From positions 888,501 to 952,500 of the forward strand of contig NC_009662.1 of the NCBI RefSeq assembly GCF_000010325.1: a stretch of DNA of 64,000 nucleotides, in the 5' to 3' direction. The DNA comes from Nitratiruptor sp. SB155-2 (GTDB lineage Bacteria > Campylobacterota > Campylobacteria > Campylobacterales > Nitratiruptoraceae). This document shows positions 19,072-27,234 of the stretch, piece after piece (position 1 is the first letter of the stretch; every line of letters begins with the position of its first letter). Under the pieces are notes generated by a model. It had not been told where the DNA came from. It ran no database searches and worked only from the letters and a program-made list of their open reading frames with translations. Both the position numbers and the translations under genes were made by a program.

Positions 19072-22000
19072 GCGGATTTTTTTGGAAATTTGGATGTAGA
19101 TCATATACAAAAGAGGAATAATTATTAGACTCAAAACGGCAGAAGTAGCAACTCCACCGATCATTGGTGCCGCAATTCTTTGCATCACTTCACTTCCTGT
19201 TTTGTTGGTGTACATAATGGGAAGCAGACCAGCTAAAATTGCAAAAACGGTCATCAGTTTAGGACGAACTCTTTGAACAGCACCTTCATATATCGCTTCA
19301 ACGAGTAGTTTTTTATCCAGTTTCTCATATTTTTCTACACTCTCTTTAAGATAAATAATCATAACGATTGCCGTTTCAGCCGCAATTCCGAGCAGTGCCA
19401 AAAATCCGACGACCACTGCAACACTCATATTAAAACCCAAATGATCGATATAAAGAAGCCCTCCCAAAAAAGCAAAAGGTAAAGATAAGAAGACAAAGAG
19501 CGTTGGTACAATTTCACCAAGAGCAAAATAGATGAGTATCAAAATAATGAGAAGCACCGATGGAACGATCCACTTGAAAGTATTCATGGCACTCTGTAGA
19601 TATTCACTACTGCCGGCCCATTCATAGAAATATCCTTTTGGAAGGGTTAGACTTTGCAAGGCGTTTTGTGCAACTTTTTTATACTCTGATGCACTCACTC
19701 CTTGCATTGGAGTGATATAGATGTAGGTGACCGGTTTTGCTTTTTCACTTTTGAGAACCGAAGCGCTTTGTTCGTAATGGACATAGGCTATGTCTTTTAG
19801 AGGAATATAGCCATATTTTGTTTTGATACGAAGCTCTTTGATCGCTTCAAGACTGTTTCTTTGCTCCTCTTCCAATCGAATCGAAATGGGATAGCGCTCA
19901 ATGTTTTTTAGTTTCACTGTAACTCTTTTTCCACCTATTGCATAGCTTACAAAATCCAACACATCCGATCGTTTTAATCCATATAAAGCAAGTTTTTTGG
20001 GATCTGTATCGATATCGATATAGTATCCTGTATCACTTCTATCGGCAAAAACCGATTCCGTTTGATTTAGCGCGGCAAGTTTTGTTTCAATTTTTTTGGC
20101 TAATGATTGCAGTGTTTTTATATCATCGCCATAGAGCTTGATGCCAAGGGGTGTTCTGATACCACTTAAAAGCATATCGATTCGGCCCCGAATTGGGTAT
20201 GTCCAAGAGTTGACTAGCCCTGGAACTTGCACCGCCTCATCCAAATCTTGCAACAACTTTTTCATATCTATTTTTTCATTCTTTAGTGTTATGATTGTTT
20301 CTATCATGGAAAGTGGAGCCGGATCGGTTGCAGTATCGGCACGTCCCGCTTTTCCAAAGACACTCTTGACTTCATCAAAACTAGCTATCACTTTGTCTGT
20401 CATTTGTGTCAGCATCTTTGCTTGATCGATGCTTATGCCATAGGGAGTGACTGGCATATACATCAAAACACCCTCATTGAGTGGTGGCATAAACTCCCAT
20501 TTGAGCTTTTTGTAAAGCTGATAGGAAAAAAGAAGCAAGGCAATGGCAAGGGGGATAAAAATGTAGCGAAGTTTCAATCCAATGACGATAAATGGATGAT
20601 AAAGCCAGATAAAGAACCTATTAATTGGATTTTTCTTTTCATCTGGAACATCTTTAATAAACCAGATCATGAGAGCCGGTACTATCGTAATAGCCAAGAT
20701 GGCTCCCACACTCATCGCAAAGGTTTTTGTAAAGGCAAGTGGCGTAAAAAGCTTTCCCTCTTGCCCTTGCATAGCAAAGATTGGCAAGAAGGAGACGACG
20801 ACAAGGGCTAGGGCGAAAAAGATTGGACGACCGACCTGTTGACATGATTCAATGATGAGCGAAACTCTCTTGCTTGGCGTCAATGCTTTTTTATTTTTGA
20901 TACTGTCCAGTTTTTTGTGGGCATTCTCTATCATGACAATACTCGCATCTACCATAGCCCCAATGGCGATAGCGATACCCCCAAGGCTCATGATATTGGA
21001 GCCTATACCAAAAATTTTCATAAGTAAAAATGTCAGACCGATAGTCAGTGGTAGAACGATCAATACGATCAACGTGCTTCTAAAGTGGAAAAGAAAAAAA
21101 CCTATCACGACAAGAACTATGATGCTCTCTTCAATGAGTGTATCTTTGAGTGTACTTACAGCATCTTCTATGAGTCTACTTCGATCGTATGTAGGAATAA
21201 TTTTGATATCTTTGGTTTGGAGTTTTTGTAGTTTGTCTTTTACTTTTTTGATTGTTGCATAGACATCTGCACCATATTTTGCAATAACAATCCCTCCAAC
21301 AACTTCTCCTTGACCATTGAGATCTGCTAGACCACGTCTTGGCAGGGCAGTCCATTCGACTCTTGCTATATCTTTGATTTTCAGCGGAATCTTTCTTTTC
21401 GTTTTAACGGGCAGCTCTTCAATTTCTTGAAGGGATTTGATGTAGCCACGTGCTTGAATCATCCATTCATACCCATTTTGTATCGTTATACCACCGCCAA
21501 CATCGTTGTTGTTGAGTTCTAGCGTTTTCACTATATCTTTGACTGAAAGACCATGTTCTATGAGTTTGTGATTATCGATTGTCACTTGATAATTTGGAAT
21601 AAATCCGCCAACGCTTGCAACTTCACTTACACCATCAATACCCAAAAGTGCATATTTAAGAGTGTAGTCTTGGTATGTACGAAGCTGGGCCAAATCTTTT
21701 GTACTGCTGATTAGTGCATATTCATACACCCATCCAACACCGCTTGCATCTGGTCCAAGGCTTACCTCTGCATTTTTTGGAAGAGTTGGTGCAACTTTGC
21801 TCAGTTCCTCTAACACCCTCGTTCTTGCATCATAAAGATCGGTTCCATCTTTAAAGATGATATAAATGAGTGCATTTTCGTACGTTGAGAAGCCCCGGAC
21901 CGTATCGATATCAGATATTGCCAAAAAAGAGCTTGTAAGGGGGTAGGTGACTTGATCCTCTATGATTTTTGGACTTTGTCCAGGAAATTTGATTTGAATA

Positions 22001-22143
22001 ATAACCTGTGGTGGGGTGAGATCTGGTATCGCATCAAGAGGCGTTTTCTTTATAGCCCAATAGGATGCTCCTGCAAAAACTAGGGCAAACAGAAAAATCA
22101 AGAATCTATTTTTTGCGCTCAATTCTATAATTTTTTCAATCAT
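19069..22143 (-). CDS. cusA: CusA-type RND transporter for monovalent copper/silver
   Basis: 1024-residue inner-membrane proton-driven pump of the heavy-metal RND family, twelve hydrophobic segments in the usual 1+5+1+5 order. The N-terminus closely follows E. coli CusA (LDAIPDLTPPQVII, GPDASGVGWVYEYAL). The three methionines that bind Cu(I)/Ag(I) in CusA appear to be kept in MYMPVTPYGI, APLSMIETI and RIDMLLSGIRTPLG. I start it at 22143 (MIEKIIELS): this overlaps the adaptor stop by 8 bases (ATGATTGA), whereas the frame open from 22209 adds an implausible Cys-rich leader. Last gene of ytkA/fixH-like, tolC-like, adaptor, pump operon. Confidence 0.93.
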   Translation of the reverse strand: MIEKIIELSAKNRFLIFLFALVFAGASYWAIKKTPLDAIPDLTPPQVIIQIKFPGQSPKIIEDQVTYPLTSSFLAISDIDTVRGFSTYENALIYIIFKDGTDLYDARTRVLEELSKVAPTLPKNAEVSLGPDASGVGWVYEYALISSTKDLAQLRTYQDYTLKYALLGIDGVSEVASVGGFIPNYQVTIDNHKLIEHGLSVKDIVKTLELNNNDVGGGITIQNGYEWMIQARGYIKSLQEIEELPVKTKRKIPLKIKDIARVEWTALPRRGLADLNGQGEVVGGIVIAKYGADVYATIKKVKDKLQKLQTKDIKIIPTYDRSRLIEDAVSTLKDTLIEESIIVLVVIGFFLFHFRSTLIVLIVLPLTIGLTFLLMKIFGIGSNIMSLGGIAIAIGAMVDASIVMIENAHKKLDSIKNKKALTPSKRVSLIIESCQQVGRPIFFALALVVVSFLPIFAMQGQEGKLFTPLAFTKTFAMSVGAILAITIVPALMIWFIKDVPDEKKNPINRFFIWLYHPFIVIGLKLRYIFIPLAIALLLFSYQLYKKLKWEFMPPLNEGVLMYMPVTPYGISIDQAKMLTQMTDKVIASFDEVKSVFGKAGRADTATDPAPLSMIETIITLKNEKIDMKKLLQDLDEAVQVPGLVNSWTYPIRGRIDMLLSGIRTPLGIKLYGDDIKTLQSLAKKIETKLAALNQTESVFADRSDTGYYIDIDTDPKKLALYGLKRSDVLDFVSYAIGGKRVTVKLKNIERYPISIRLEEEQRNSLEAIKELRIKTKYGYIPLKDIAYVHYEQSASVLKSEKAKPVTYIYITPMQGVSASEYKKVAQNALQSLTLPKGYFYEWAGSSEYLQSAMNTFKWIVPSVLLIILILIYFALGEIVPTLFVFLSLPFAFLGGLLYIDHLGFNMSVAVVVGFLALLGIAAETAIVMIIYLKESVEKYEKLDKKLLVEAIYEGAVQRVRPKLMTVFAILAGLLPIMYTNKTGSEVMQRIAAPMIGGVATSAVLSLIIIPLLYMIYIQISKKIR

Positions 22144-23104
22144 TGTAGAGTCCATTGATTTGGGCATCGCTATCGAGCAAGAACATTGCGCTATCGGCAA
22201 TCGTTTCACCTTCTTTAAGCCCAGAGATGAGTTGATAGTATCTGTTATCTAAAGGTTTAATTTGAACTGCAACCGGTTCATATTCCCCCTCATATTCTCC
22301 AACCTTAAAGGCGTACCATTTCCCATTTTTGCGAATAACGGCCGTTTTCGGTACAACGAGAATCGATTTTTTATGCTCTCTTATAGTAACTTTGGCATAT
22401 TCTCCTGCAAGAACATCTTTGGACTTTACAAAAAGACGTACTATTGCAAGGGCACTGTCTGCATCTATGATGGGCAGAAGTTTATGGCTAGTTATTTTGA
22501 CCTTTTCATTTCGCACATATGCAGATATAAAATCACACTTTTTATAAAAGTCGATATCTTTGCCAGGAATTTGTGCTTCTACCCAAAAATGTTCGTTTGA
22601 TGCGATGCGAAAAATAGTTTTTCCTTTTTGAAAGAAACTTCCCGGGTAAACATCTTTTTTGAGCAAAAATCCATCAATAGGCGCTACTATTTTTGTAATA
22701 GTTAAAGTTTTTGTAGGATTTTTGAGTTCATCTTTTGGAAGCCCCAAAAGTTTTAGTTTTAGATAAGAAGCTGTTGTCATTCTCTTGTCAAGACCAAATT
22801 TTAACGAGTTTTTGTACTCCTCTTTTGCGTTATAGACTTCAGGGCTATAGATAAGGGCTAAAATATCACCTCTTTTGATATGTTGCATTGGCTCTTTCGC
22901 ATACAGTTTTTCTACATATCCAGAAAATCTTGGGGCAATGTCAACGATTTCACTTTTATCAAGTTTCACTATGGCGGGGTATGTTTTTTGCACAAAAAGA
23001 TCTTTTTTTGCAACTTTTGTCGTTTTTACGTTGAAAAGCTGCTCTATGCTAAGTCTATCTGCACACAACAAAAAAGGCACAAGAAATGTAAGTAATATTC
23101 TCAT
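22136..23104 (-). CDS. cusB: CusB-like periplasmic adaptor of the copper/silver RND pump
   Basis: 322 residues. A signal peptide (MRILLTFLVPFLLCA) is followed by the membrane-fusion-protein order: barrel-sandwich halves about 55-85 and 130-160 (SGYVEKLYAKEP, APIDGFLLKKDVYPGSFFQKG), a short alpha hairpin between, then beta-barrel and membrane-proximal domains. It links the pump to the outer-membrane channel in the periplasm. It overlaps the channel gene by 4 bases (ATGA) and the pump gene by 8. Function follows from the CusA-type partner. Confidence 0.9.
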   Translation of the reverse strand: MRILLTFLVPFLLCADRLSIEQLFNVKTTKVAKKDLFVQKTYPAIVKLDKSEIVDIAPRFSGYVEKLYAKEPMQHIKRGDILALIYSPEVYNAKEEYKNSLKFGLDKRMTTASYLKLKLLGLPKDELKNPTKTLTITKIVAPIDGFLLKKDVYPGSFFQKGKTIFRIASNEHFWVEAQIPGKDIDFYKKCDFISAYVRNEKVKITSHKLLPIIDADSALAIVRLFVKSKDVLAGEYAKVTIREHKKSILVVPKTAVIRKNGKWYAFKVGEYEGEYEPVAVQIKPLDNRYYQLISGLKEGETIADSAMFLLDSDAQINGLYND

Positions 23105-24273
23105 TTATAGGCTCCATTTATATAATTGATTTTTGCTTTCGTTAGAAGTTTTTCGATTTTAAAATCAACAAGTTTAAGTTCGATCGCGAATTTGCTTTTG
23201 AGCGTATCAAGATATTTGTAAAGCATATCTCCCGAGCTTATTCGAGATCGAACGAGATCCAAAGAGTGGTCGACCTCTTTGAGAGATCTATGTTGTAAGA
23301 GTGCAATTTGCGTTTGAACTGTTCTTAGCCTTTCAAAAAGTGATTTTTCCTCTTCCTGAACATAATTTTGTACATCCCGTTTTTTGGATTCGATCGACAT
23401 CGCCTCTATTTTGGCTTCTTGGGATCGCAGTTTTTCCGTTCCGTATAGCGGCAAAGAGATGGAGATACCGATGGAGATATAATCATCAAAGTTTGCTCTT
23501 TGAAAGTAGCCTACATTGAGGTTTATATCACTTTTTTCATCTAATAGATACCTTTTTGAAAGCAGTTGTCGATAATGTTTCTTTTCCTGGAGTTTTTCAA
23601 TCTGTGGGAAAGTTTTTTTATGTATAGCGATATCTCTAATTGGATCGATATGTGTAATTTTTTGTGAAGCAAGATATGAGAGTTTGTGTAAAGCTTCTTT
23701 TTGTGAAAAAGCGAGTTCTTCTCGTGTGGTTTTCAGATCTGATAAAAATATTTTACTCTGCATCAAAGCCAAATGATAGCTGCTATCCACAACCAGCATT
23801 TTGCTGTATAGGTCAATGCTTTGCTTAACGAGATCAATGTAACCATCCACTATTTTTTGCTTTTGAACTGCTTTTTGATACATGAGTGCATTTTTAAAAA
23901 TTTCAAATGCAAGTCTATTCCTTGCAACTTCAAGATCTTTAAAAATGACTTGCTTTTTTTGTTTGATGAGTTTTGCATCGAACTCTTTTTTCCCAAATGT
24001 AGGAATTTTTTGTGTAATGGCAATCTGTTGGGTTTGCATAGGTTCAAGATCTCGTAAAAAAGGTGCATCCAAACGAAGATCGTTTACTGCAAATTTTAAT
24101 GTTGGATTCTCCCAGTTTTTCGCTTTTTTGTACTCAATATCCATTTTCCTTAAAAGCATCTCAATGGCATGTAAAGAATCGTTTTTTTGTAAAGCCTTTT
24201 TGACAATCATATCGATATCCCGGGCTTGTAGCAGTGCACTGAGTAGCACTGCTATTATGAAAAGATGTTTCAT
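23101..24273 (-). CDS. cusC: TolC/CusC-family outer-membrane efflux channel
   Basis: 390 residues with signal peptide (MKHLFIIAVLLSALLQA) and the two long alpha-helical hairpin repeats of outer-membrane efflux proteins, including GISISLPLYGTEKLRSQEAKI-type strand-helix transitions. It forms the exit duct of the copper/silver pump. Its start overlaps the previous stop by one base (TGATG). No lipobox Cys, unlike E. coli CusC. Confidence 0.88.
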   Translation of the reverse strand: MKHLFIIAVLLSALLQARDIDMIVKKALQKNDSLHAIEMLLRKMDIEYKKAKNWENPTLKFAVNDLRLDAPFLRDLEPMQTQQIAITQKIPTFGKKEFDAKLIKQKKQVIFKDLEVARNRLAFEIFKNALMYQKAVQKQKIVDGYIDLVKQSIDLYSKMLVVDSSYHLALMQSKIFLSDLKTTREELAFSQKEALHKLSYLASQKITHIDPIRDIAIHKKTFPQIEKLQEKKHYRQLLSKRYLLDEKSDINLNVGYFQRANFDDYISIGISISLPLYGTEKLRSQEAKIEAMSIESKKRDVQNYVQEEEKSLFERLRTVQTQIALLQHRSLKEVDHSLDLVRSRISSGDMLYKYLDTLKSKFAIELKLVDFKIEKLLTKAKINYINGAYK

Positions 24274-24632
24274 CAGATATTTACCGAAGTTTTGATGCGA
24301 TATTTTTTACCACTGTTTGTCGTGATAAAAATATGTACCTGCCAGGTTCCTGCCATAGGTAACTTTACATTGGCTTGGTAACCTTGATCATTTTTTTCAA
24401 TTTTAGCCCAGCTTTCCATATATGGCATACCGGGCATCGCTGGCATAAAAAATTTGACTTTGAGGTCTTTTATATTTTTTTTGTTGATATGAAACAAAAA
24501 GGAATTTGCTCCTACACTCAAAGGTTTGGTAGAGATTATGTCGATCTTGAAACCTCTGTATTTGACATGTTTTTGAAAGCCGGATGCAAAAAGAAGTATT
24601 GCACCGAGTGCTAATATTGCAAGTTTTTTCAT
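24273..24632 (-). CDS. Exported FixH/YtkA-like copper-operon protein
   Basis: 119 residues: signal peptide (MKKLAILALGAILLFASG), then one beta-sandwich resembling YtkA/FixH-like domains. The Met-rich loop FFMPAMPGMPYME is a likely Cu(I) site. First gene of the Cus operon behind the direct-repeat promoter. It is probably a periplasmic metal-binding helper that occupies the place CusF has in E. coli, though it is not homologous to CusF as far as I can see. Confidence 0.72.
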   Translation of the reverse strand: MKKLAILALGAILLFASGFQKHVKYRGFKIDIISTKPLSVGANSFLFHINKKNIKDLKVKFFMPAMPGMPYMESWAKIEKNDQGYQANVKLPMAGTWQVHIFITTNSGKKYRIKTSVNI

Positions 24633-24663
24633 GGTCCATCCTTTATGATATTTTTCATGAAGT

Positions 24664-24697
24664 ATGGTAACGCATGAAATGTGGAAGAAATGTGGAA
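24664..24697 (-). promoter_or_regulatory. Promoter with perfect 11-bp tandem repeat, Cus operon
   Basis: TTCCACATTTC occurs twice in perfect tandem on the minus strand (24697-24687 and 24686-24676). The -10 box TACCAT (24669-24664) begins 17 bases from the start of the second copy, and the gene starts at 24632. Spacing and motif are the same as at 19018-19051, which supports one shared OmpR-type activator. Confidence 0.65.
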
Positions 24698-24704
24698 AAT
24701 GCAG

Positions 24705-24739
24705 AGGTTTGAATATGAGTGAGACTCATATTCAAACCT
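24705..24739 (-). terminator. Strong hairpin after the permease gene
   Basis: AGGTTTGAATATGAGT (24705-24720) pairs perfectly, 16 of 16 bases, with ACTCATATTCAAACCT (24724-24739) around loop GAG. It lies 13 bases after the permease stop (minus strand), with a TTTT a few bases further on, and separates the permease unit from the Cus promoter. Confidence 0.7.
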
Positions 24740-24752
24740 TGTTCTTTAACCA

Positions 24753-25835
24753 TTATGTGGTGCAGCAGCTCTTTTTAACAAGTTTCTCTTTTGCCAAAAA
24801 ATAGAGAATGAAACCCCACAAGATAACGGAGGATGCGATCGCAAAAATCGAAGCCTCTTTTTGGATATGGACTATGGTTCTTACATCCACCCCACTAAAA
24901 ATGAAATCGAGTCCTATCCCAAAAAGAATGGAACCTACGGCAATAGTTGCAAGGTAGACGATGACGGATTTTGTTCCAAGCATTTTTTTGACTACACCTA
25001 TGGTAACGGTATTGGTAGCAGGGCCCGCACTCAAAAAAACAAACGCAGCTCCCGCGCTTACACCATTGAGCATCAGAGCTGCTGCAATTGGCAGTGATGC
25101 AGTGGCACAAACATACATAGGTACCGCGATAAGAACAGCTAAAAGATAAGAAAGCCAAGCATGTTGTGCTAGGATGTTTGCCAGATTTCCCGGTATCGCT
25201 ACACTGATAGCTGCTCCGATGATAAGACCCCAAAAGAGTGGTTTAGCGATATCTCCAAGCAAGGTTACAAATCCATAATTCAATGCACGTTTAAGAGAAA
25301 AACTCTTTTTTGTCGTTTCACTGCATCCACAATCGCTGCATCCACAACTCTCTTCTTGCTGCACTGTAAAAGTTGTGGGTTTCGTTTTGTTTTGGGTCTG
25401 CATCCTGAACTTCGGGGCGTTTTGTGTGGTGTTTTGGGTGTCGAAAAGATTGACAAAAATACCAGCAGCTATGGCAATCAAAAATGATGTAAAGATTCGG
25501 TAGATGGTAAAAACCCATCCAAACATTCCAAAAGTAGCAAGAATCGAGTCAATTCCCGTAATGGGAGTAGATATGAGAAAACTCAGAACACTTCCTTTAC
25601 TCGCACCACTTTTTTGCAGTGCCTGTGCCAAAGGTATGACACCACAGGAACAAACGGGAATTGGAATACCAAACAGCGTCGCTTTTATGACAGAAGCGAT
25701 ATTGTCTTTACCAAGATGTTTTTTGATGAACTCTTCAGGGACTAATTCATGTAATATGCCTGCTATCAATAGACCGAAAAGAATATAGATAGCCATGGCG
25801 TTGGTGAGTTCCCAGAGTGCTTGTACAAATGCCAT
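24753..25835 (-). CDS. SO_0444/YraQ-type permease, putative copper/zinc efflux transporter
   Basis: 360 residues of the DUF318 permease family, with two halves of about four membrane segments each. Motifs VCSCGVIPLAQALQKSGAS and SFLISTPITGIDS in the first half are mirrored by VCATASLPIAAALMLNGVS and LSAGPATNT in the second. Between them is a Cys-rich cytoplasmic loop (ESCGCSDCGCSE), a likely metal site, and the C-terminus ends KKSCCTT. Members of this type beside metal regulators are annotated as Cu/Zn exporters. Its start overlaps the cytochrome stop by one base; the ArsR gene is divergent. Confidence 0.8.
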   Translation of the reverse strand: MAFVQALWELTNAMAIYILFGLLIAGILHELVPEEFIKKHLGKDNIASVIKATLFGIPIPVCSCGVIPLAQALQKSGASKGSVLSFLISTPITGIDSILATFGMFGWVFTIYRIFTSFLIAIAAGIFVNLFDTQNTTQNAPKFRMQTQNKTKPTTFTVQQEESCGCSDCGCSETTKKSFSLKRALNYGFVTLLGDIAKPLFWGLIIGAAISVAIPGNLANILAQHAWLSYLLAVLIAVPMYVCATASLPIAAALMLNGVSAGAAFVFLSAGPATNTVTIGVVKKMLGTKSVIVYLATIAVGSILFGIGLDFIFSGVDVRTIVHIQKEASIFAIASSVILWGFILYFLAKEKLVKKSCCTT

Positions 25836-26227
25836 TATTTACCTCCATTTGCAGGGCACATTCTTCTGTTTTTACTGAGATTGTAGAGGTACTCGGCGAC
25901 CGCTTTTTTCTCTTCATCACTCATATTTTTTCCGATTGGCGGCATTGTGCCAAATCTTTGAAACGCCATTGGCATACATAAACCTTTCTCACGTGATGGA
26001 TTTTGAATGTACTCTACGACAAAACGGATAAAATCTTCTTTTTGTGGGTAATGCATCTTTACTCTATGTGCAACCTCGAGAAATGGCGGTGCTTTCATCG
26101 TAGCCATCTCTGTTGATCTCATAGAGAGATTATGGCACTTGGCACAATGTTTTTGATAGACTTCTTCTCCATTCGAGGCATACAGTATTCCACCAATGAA
26201 CATGAATGCTGCTATAATCTGTTTCAT
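25835..26227 (-). CDS. Periplasmic monohaem cytochrome c
   Basis: 130 residues: signal peptide (MKQIIAAFMFIGGILYA), haem-binding CAKCH at 28-32 and a later Met in GTMPPIGKNM as the likely sixth ligand, so a small class I c-type cytochrome for electron transfer. I start at 26227, because AAGGAGG is perfectly placed; the frame open from 26248 runs through that site. It is the first gene of the two-gene unit with the Cu/Zn permease, divergent from arsR. Why a cytochrome is coupled to a metal permease is not explained. Confidence 0.85.
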   Translation of the reverse strand: MKQIIAAFMFIGGILYASNGEEVYQKHCAKCHNLSMRSTEMATMKAPPFLEVAHRVKMHYPQKEDFIRFVVEYIQNPSREKGLCMPMAFQRFGTMPPIGKNMSDEEKKAVAEYLYNLSKNRRMCPANGGK

Positions 26228-26256
26228 AACTTCCTCCTTGACTTGCATAACAGAAA

Positions 26257-26268
26257 CATTATATAATG
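26257..26268. promoter_or_regulatory. Palindromic divergent promoter, putative ArsR operator
   Basis: CATTATATAATG is a perfect 12-bp palindrome that contains TATAAT on both strands. It lies 30 bases from the cytochrome start and 35 from the arsR start, so it could serve both promoters. ArsR-family proteins usually bind such AT-rich inverted repeats over the -10 box, giving metal-released repression. Confidence 0.5.
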
Positions 26269-26303
26269 AAAGTGTGATATAAATAAGCTTTAAAGAAGGT
26301 TAA

Positions 26304-26609
26304 ATGGATCGTTTAGAAAAGTTAGCAACCATAGCAAAAGCTTTAAGCGATATAAATAGATTGAAAGTTGTTGCGTTTATCGATCGCAATAAAGAGGTGT
26401 GTGTATGTGAAGTGAGTGATACCCTCGGATTTTCACAACCGCTCACTTCGAAATATCTCAAGCAACTCAAAGAAGCAGGTATTTTACGGAGTAAAAAAAT
26501 GGGCAAATGGAGTATTTTCTCTTTGGCTGACAATCAAATTATCCAGCCTTTTATTGAAGAGCTTAGAGAAATTGAACTTCCACAAATAAAAAAGTGTTCA
26601 AGATGCTAA
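26304..26609 (+). CDS. ArsR/SmtB-family metal-sensing repressor
   Basis: 101-residue winged-helix regulator. VCVCEVSDTLGFSQPLTSKYL contains the ArsR-type Cys pair (C33 and C35) directly before the recognition helix (SQPLTSKYLKQL). A second pair, CSRC, forms the C-terminus. Thiol pairs suggest a soft metal or arsenite. It is divergent from the cytochrome/permease unit and overlaps the next gene by 7 bases, so it may control both directions. Confidence 0.9.
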   Translation: MDRLEKLATIAKALSDINRLKVVAFIDRNKEVCVCEVSDTLGFSQPLTSKYLKQLKEAGILRSKKMGKWSIFSLADNQIIQPFIEELREIELPQIKKCSRC

Positions 26610-26899
26610 AAAGATGGATGCATTTTCTTTTGCTGTCGGCTTTGCTGTTGAACAGTGCCCATGCATTCTTTTTTGATTGTGATAACAACCATTATATAAT
26701 AGAGTTTGTTCAAGAGATCGATCATCCCGTGCAAAAAGGGGATATTTGCGATGGGCATTTTGTCTATCATATGCCATTACTATTCTCATCCTCTGTGACG
26801 ATCGATTTTCCAAAACAGGATACAAAAATAGATTCGATTCTTTTTTGTCACGCTCAACATCACTCTTTCTCTTTGTTAAAACCTCCCAAAAGCTCCTAA
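26603..26899 (+). CDS. Small exported protein, unknown function
   Basis: 98 residues with a good signal peptide (MLKRWMHFLLLSALLLNSAHA) and a mature part of about 77 residues. The mature part has Cys at FDCDNN, GDICDG and LFCHAQHHS, the last with three His close by, so metal binding is plausible. The ATG at 26603 overlaps the arsR stop (ATGCTAA); a GTG nine bases earlier is possible. No family recognised. Position at the head of the second RND operon suggests a periplasmic metal-binding helper. Confidence 0.55.
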   Translation: MLKRWMHFLLLSALLLNSAHAFFFDCDNNHYIIEFVQEIDHPVQKGDICDGHFVYHMPLLFSSSVTIDFPKQDTKIDSILFCHAQHHSFSLLKPPKSS

Positions 26900-26937
26900 T
26901 ATCCGCTTTAAACTACACAATAATTCAAAGGAGTTTT

Positions 26938-27234
26938 ATGAATATCATCTTGATATCTATCTTTCTAGTTACGGGTCTATTTGCAAAAATCGAACATTTC
27001 GATGTTCACAATTTTAATCATAAGCCCTTTATTCGTACGAAACAAAAAGAGACTTTACAGGAGCATGTGCAAATCAATCCAGTCGACATAACAAAAAAAA
27101 TAACCGGTGAAAAAGTAGAAAAAAAACTTTTAAAGCATCAAAACGCTACTATCTATTTTGAAATATGGACGAAACACTACTATCTTTGGATCGATGCACA
27201 AAGTGGTAAGGTTCTTAAAAAGGAGAAACGATGA
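26938..27234 (+). CDS. Small exported PepSY-like protein
   Basis: 98 residues: signal peptide (MNIILISIFLVTGLFA), then a single short domain whose end (YYLWIDAQSGKVLKKEK) matches the closing strand of PepSY domains (vDa-x-tGkvl). AAAGGAG precedes the ATG at 26938; the frame open from 26746 overlaps the previous gene and lacks a site. Its stop overlaps the TolC-like gene by 4 bases. Probably periplasmic; role in metal efflux unknown. Confidence 0.68.
   Translation: MNIILISIFLVTGLFAKIEHFDVHNFNHKPFIRTKQKETLQEHVQINPVDITKKITGEKVEKKLLKHQNATIYFEIWTKHYYLWIDAQSGKVLKKEKR

Noticed and set aside
24705-24739. 16-bp inverted repeat as a mobile-element end or regulator site
   Set aside because: It sits just after a stop codon, has a 3-base loop and no second copy or transposase nearby; a terminator explains it.
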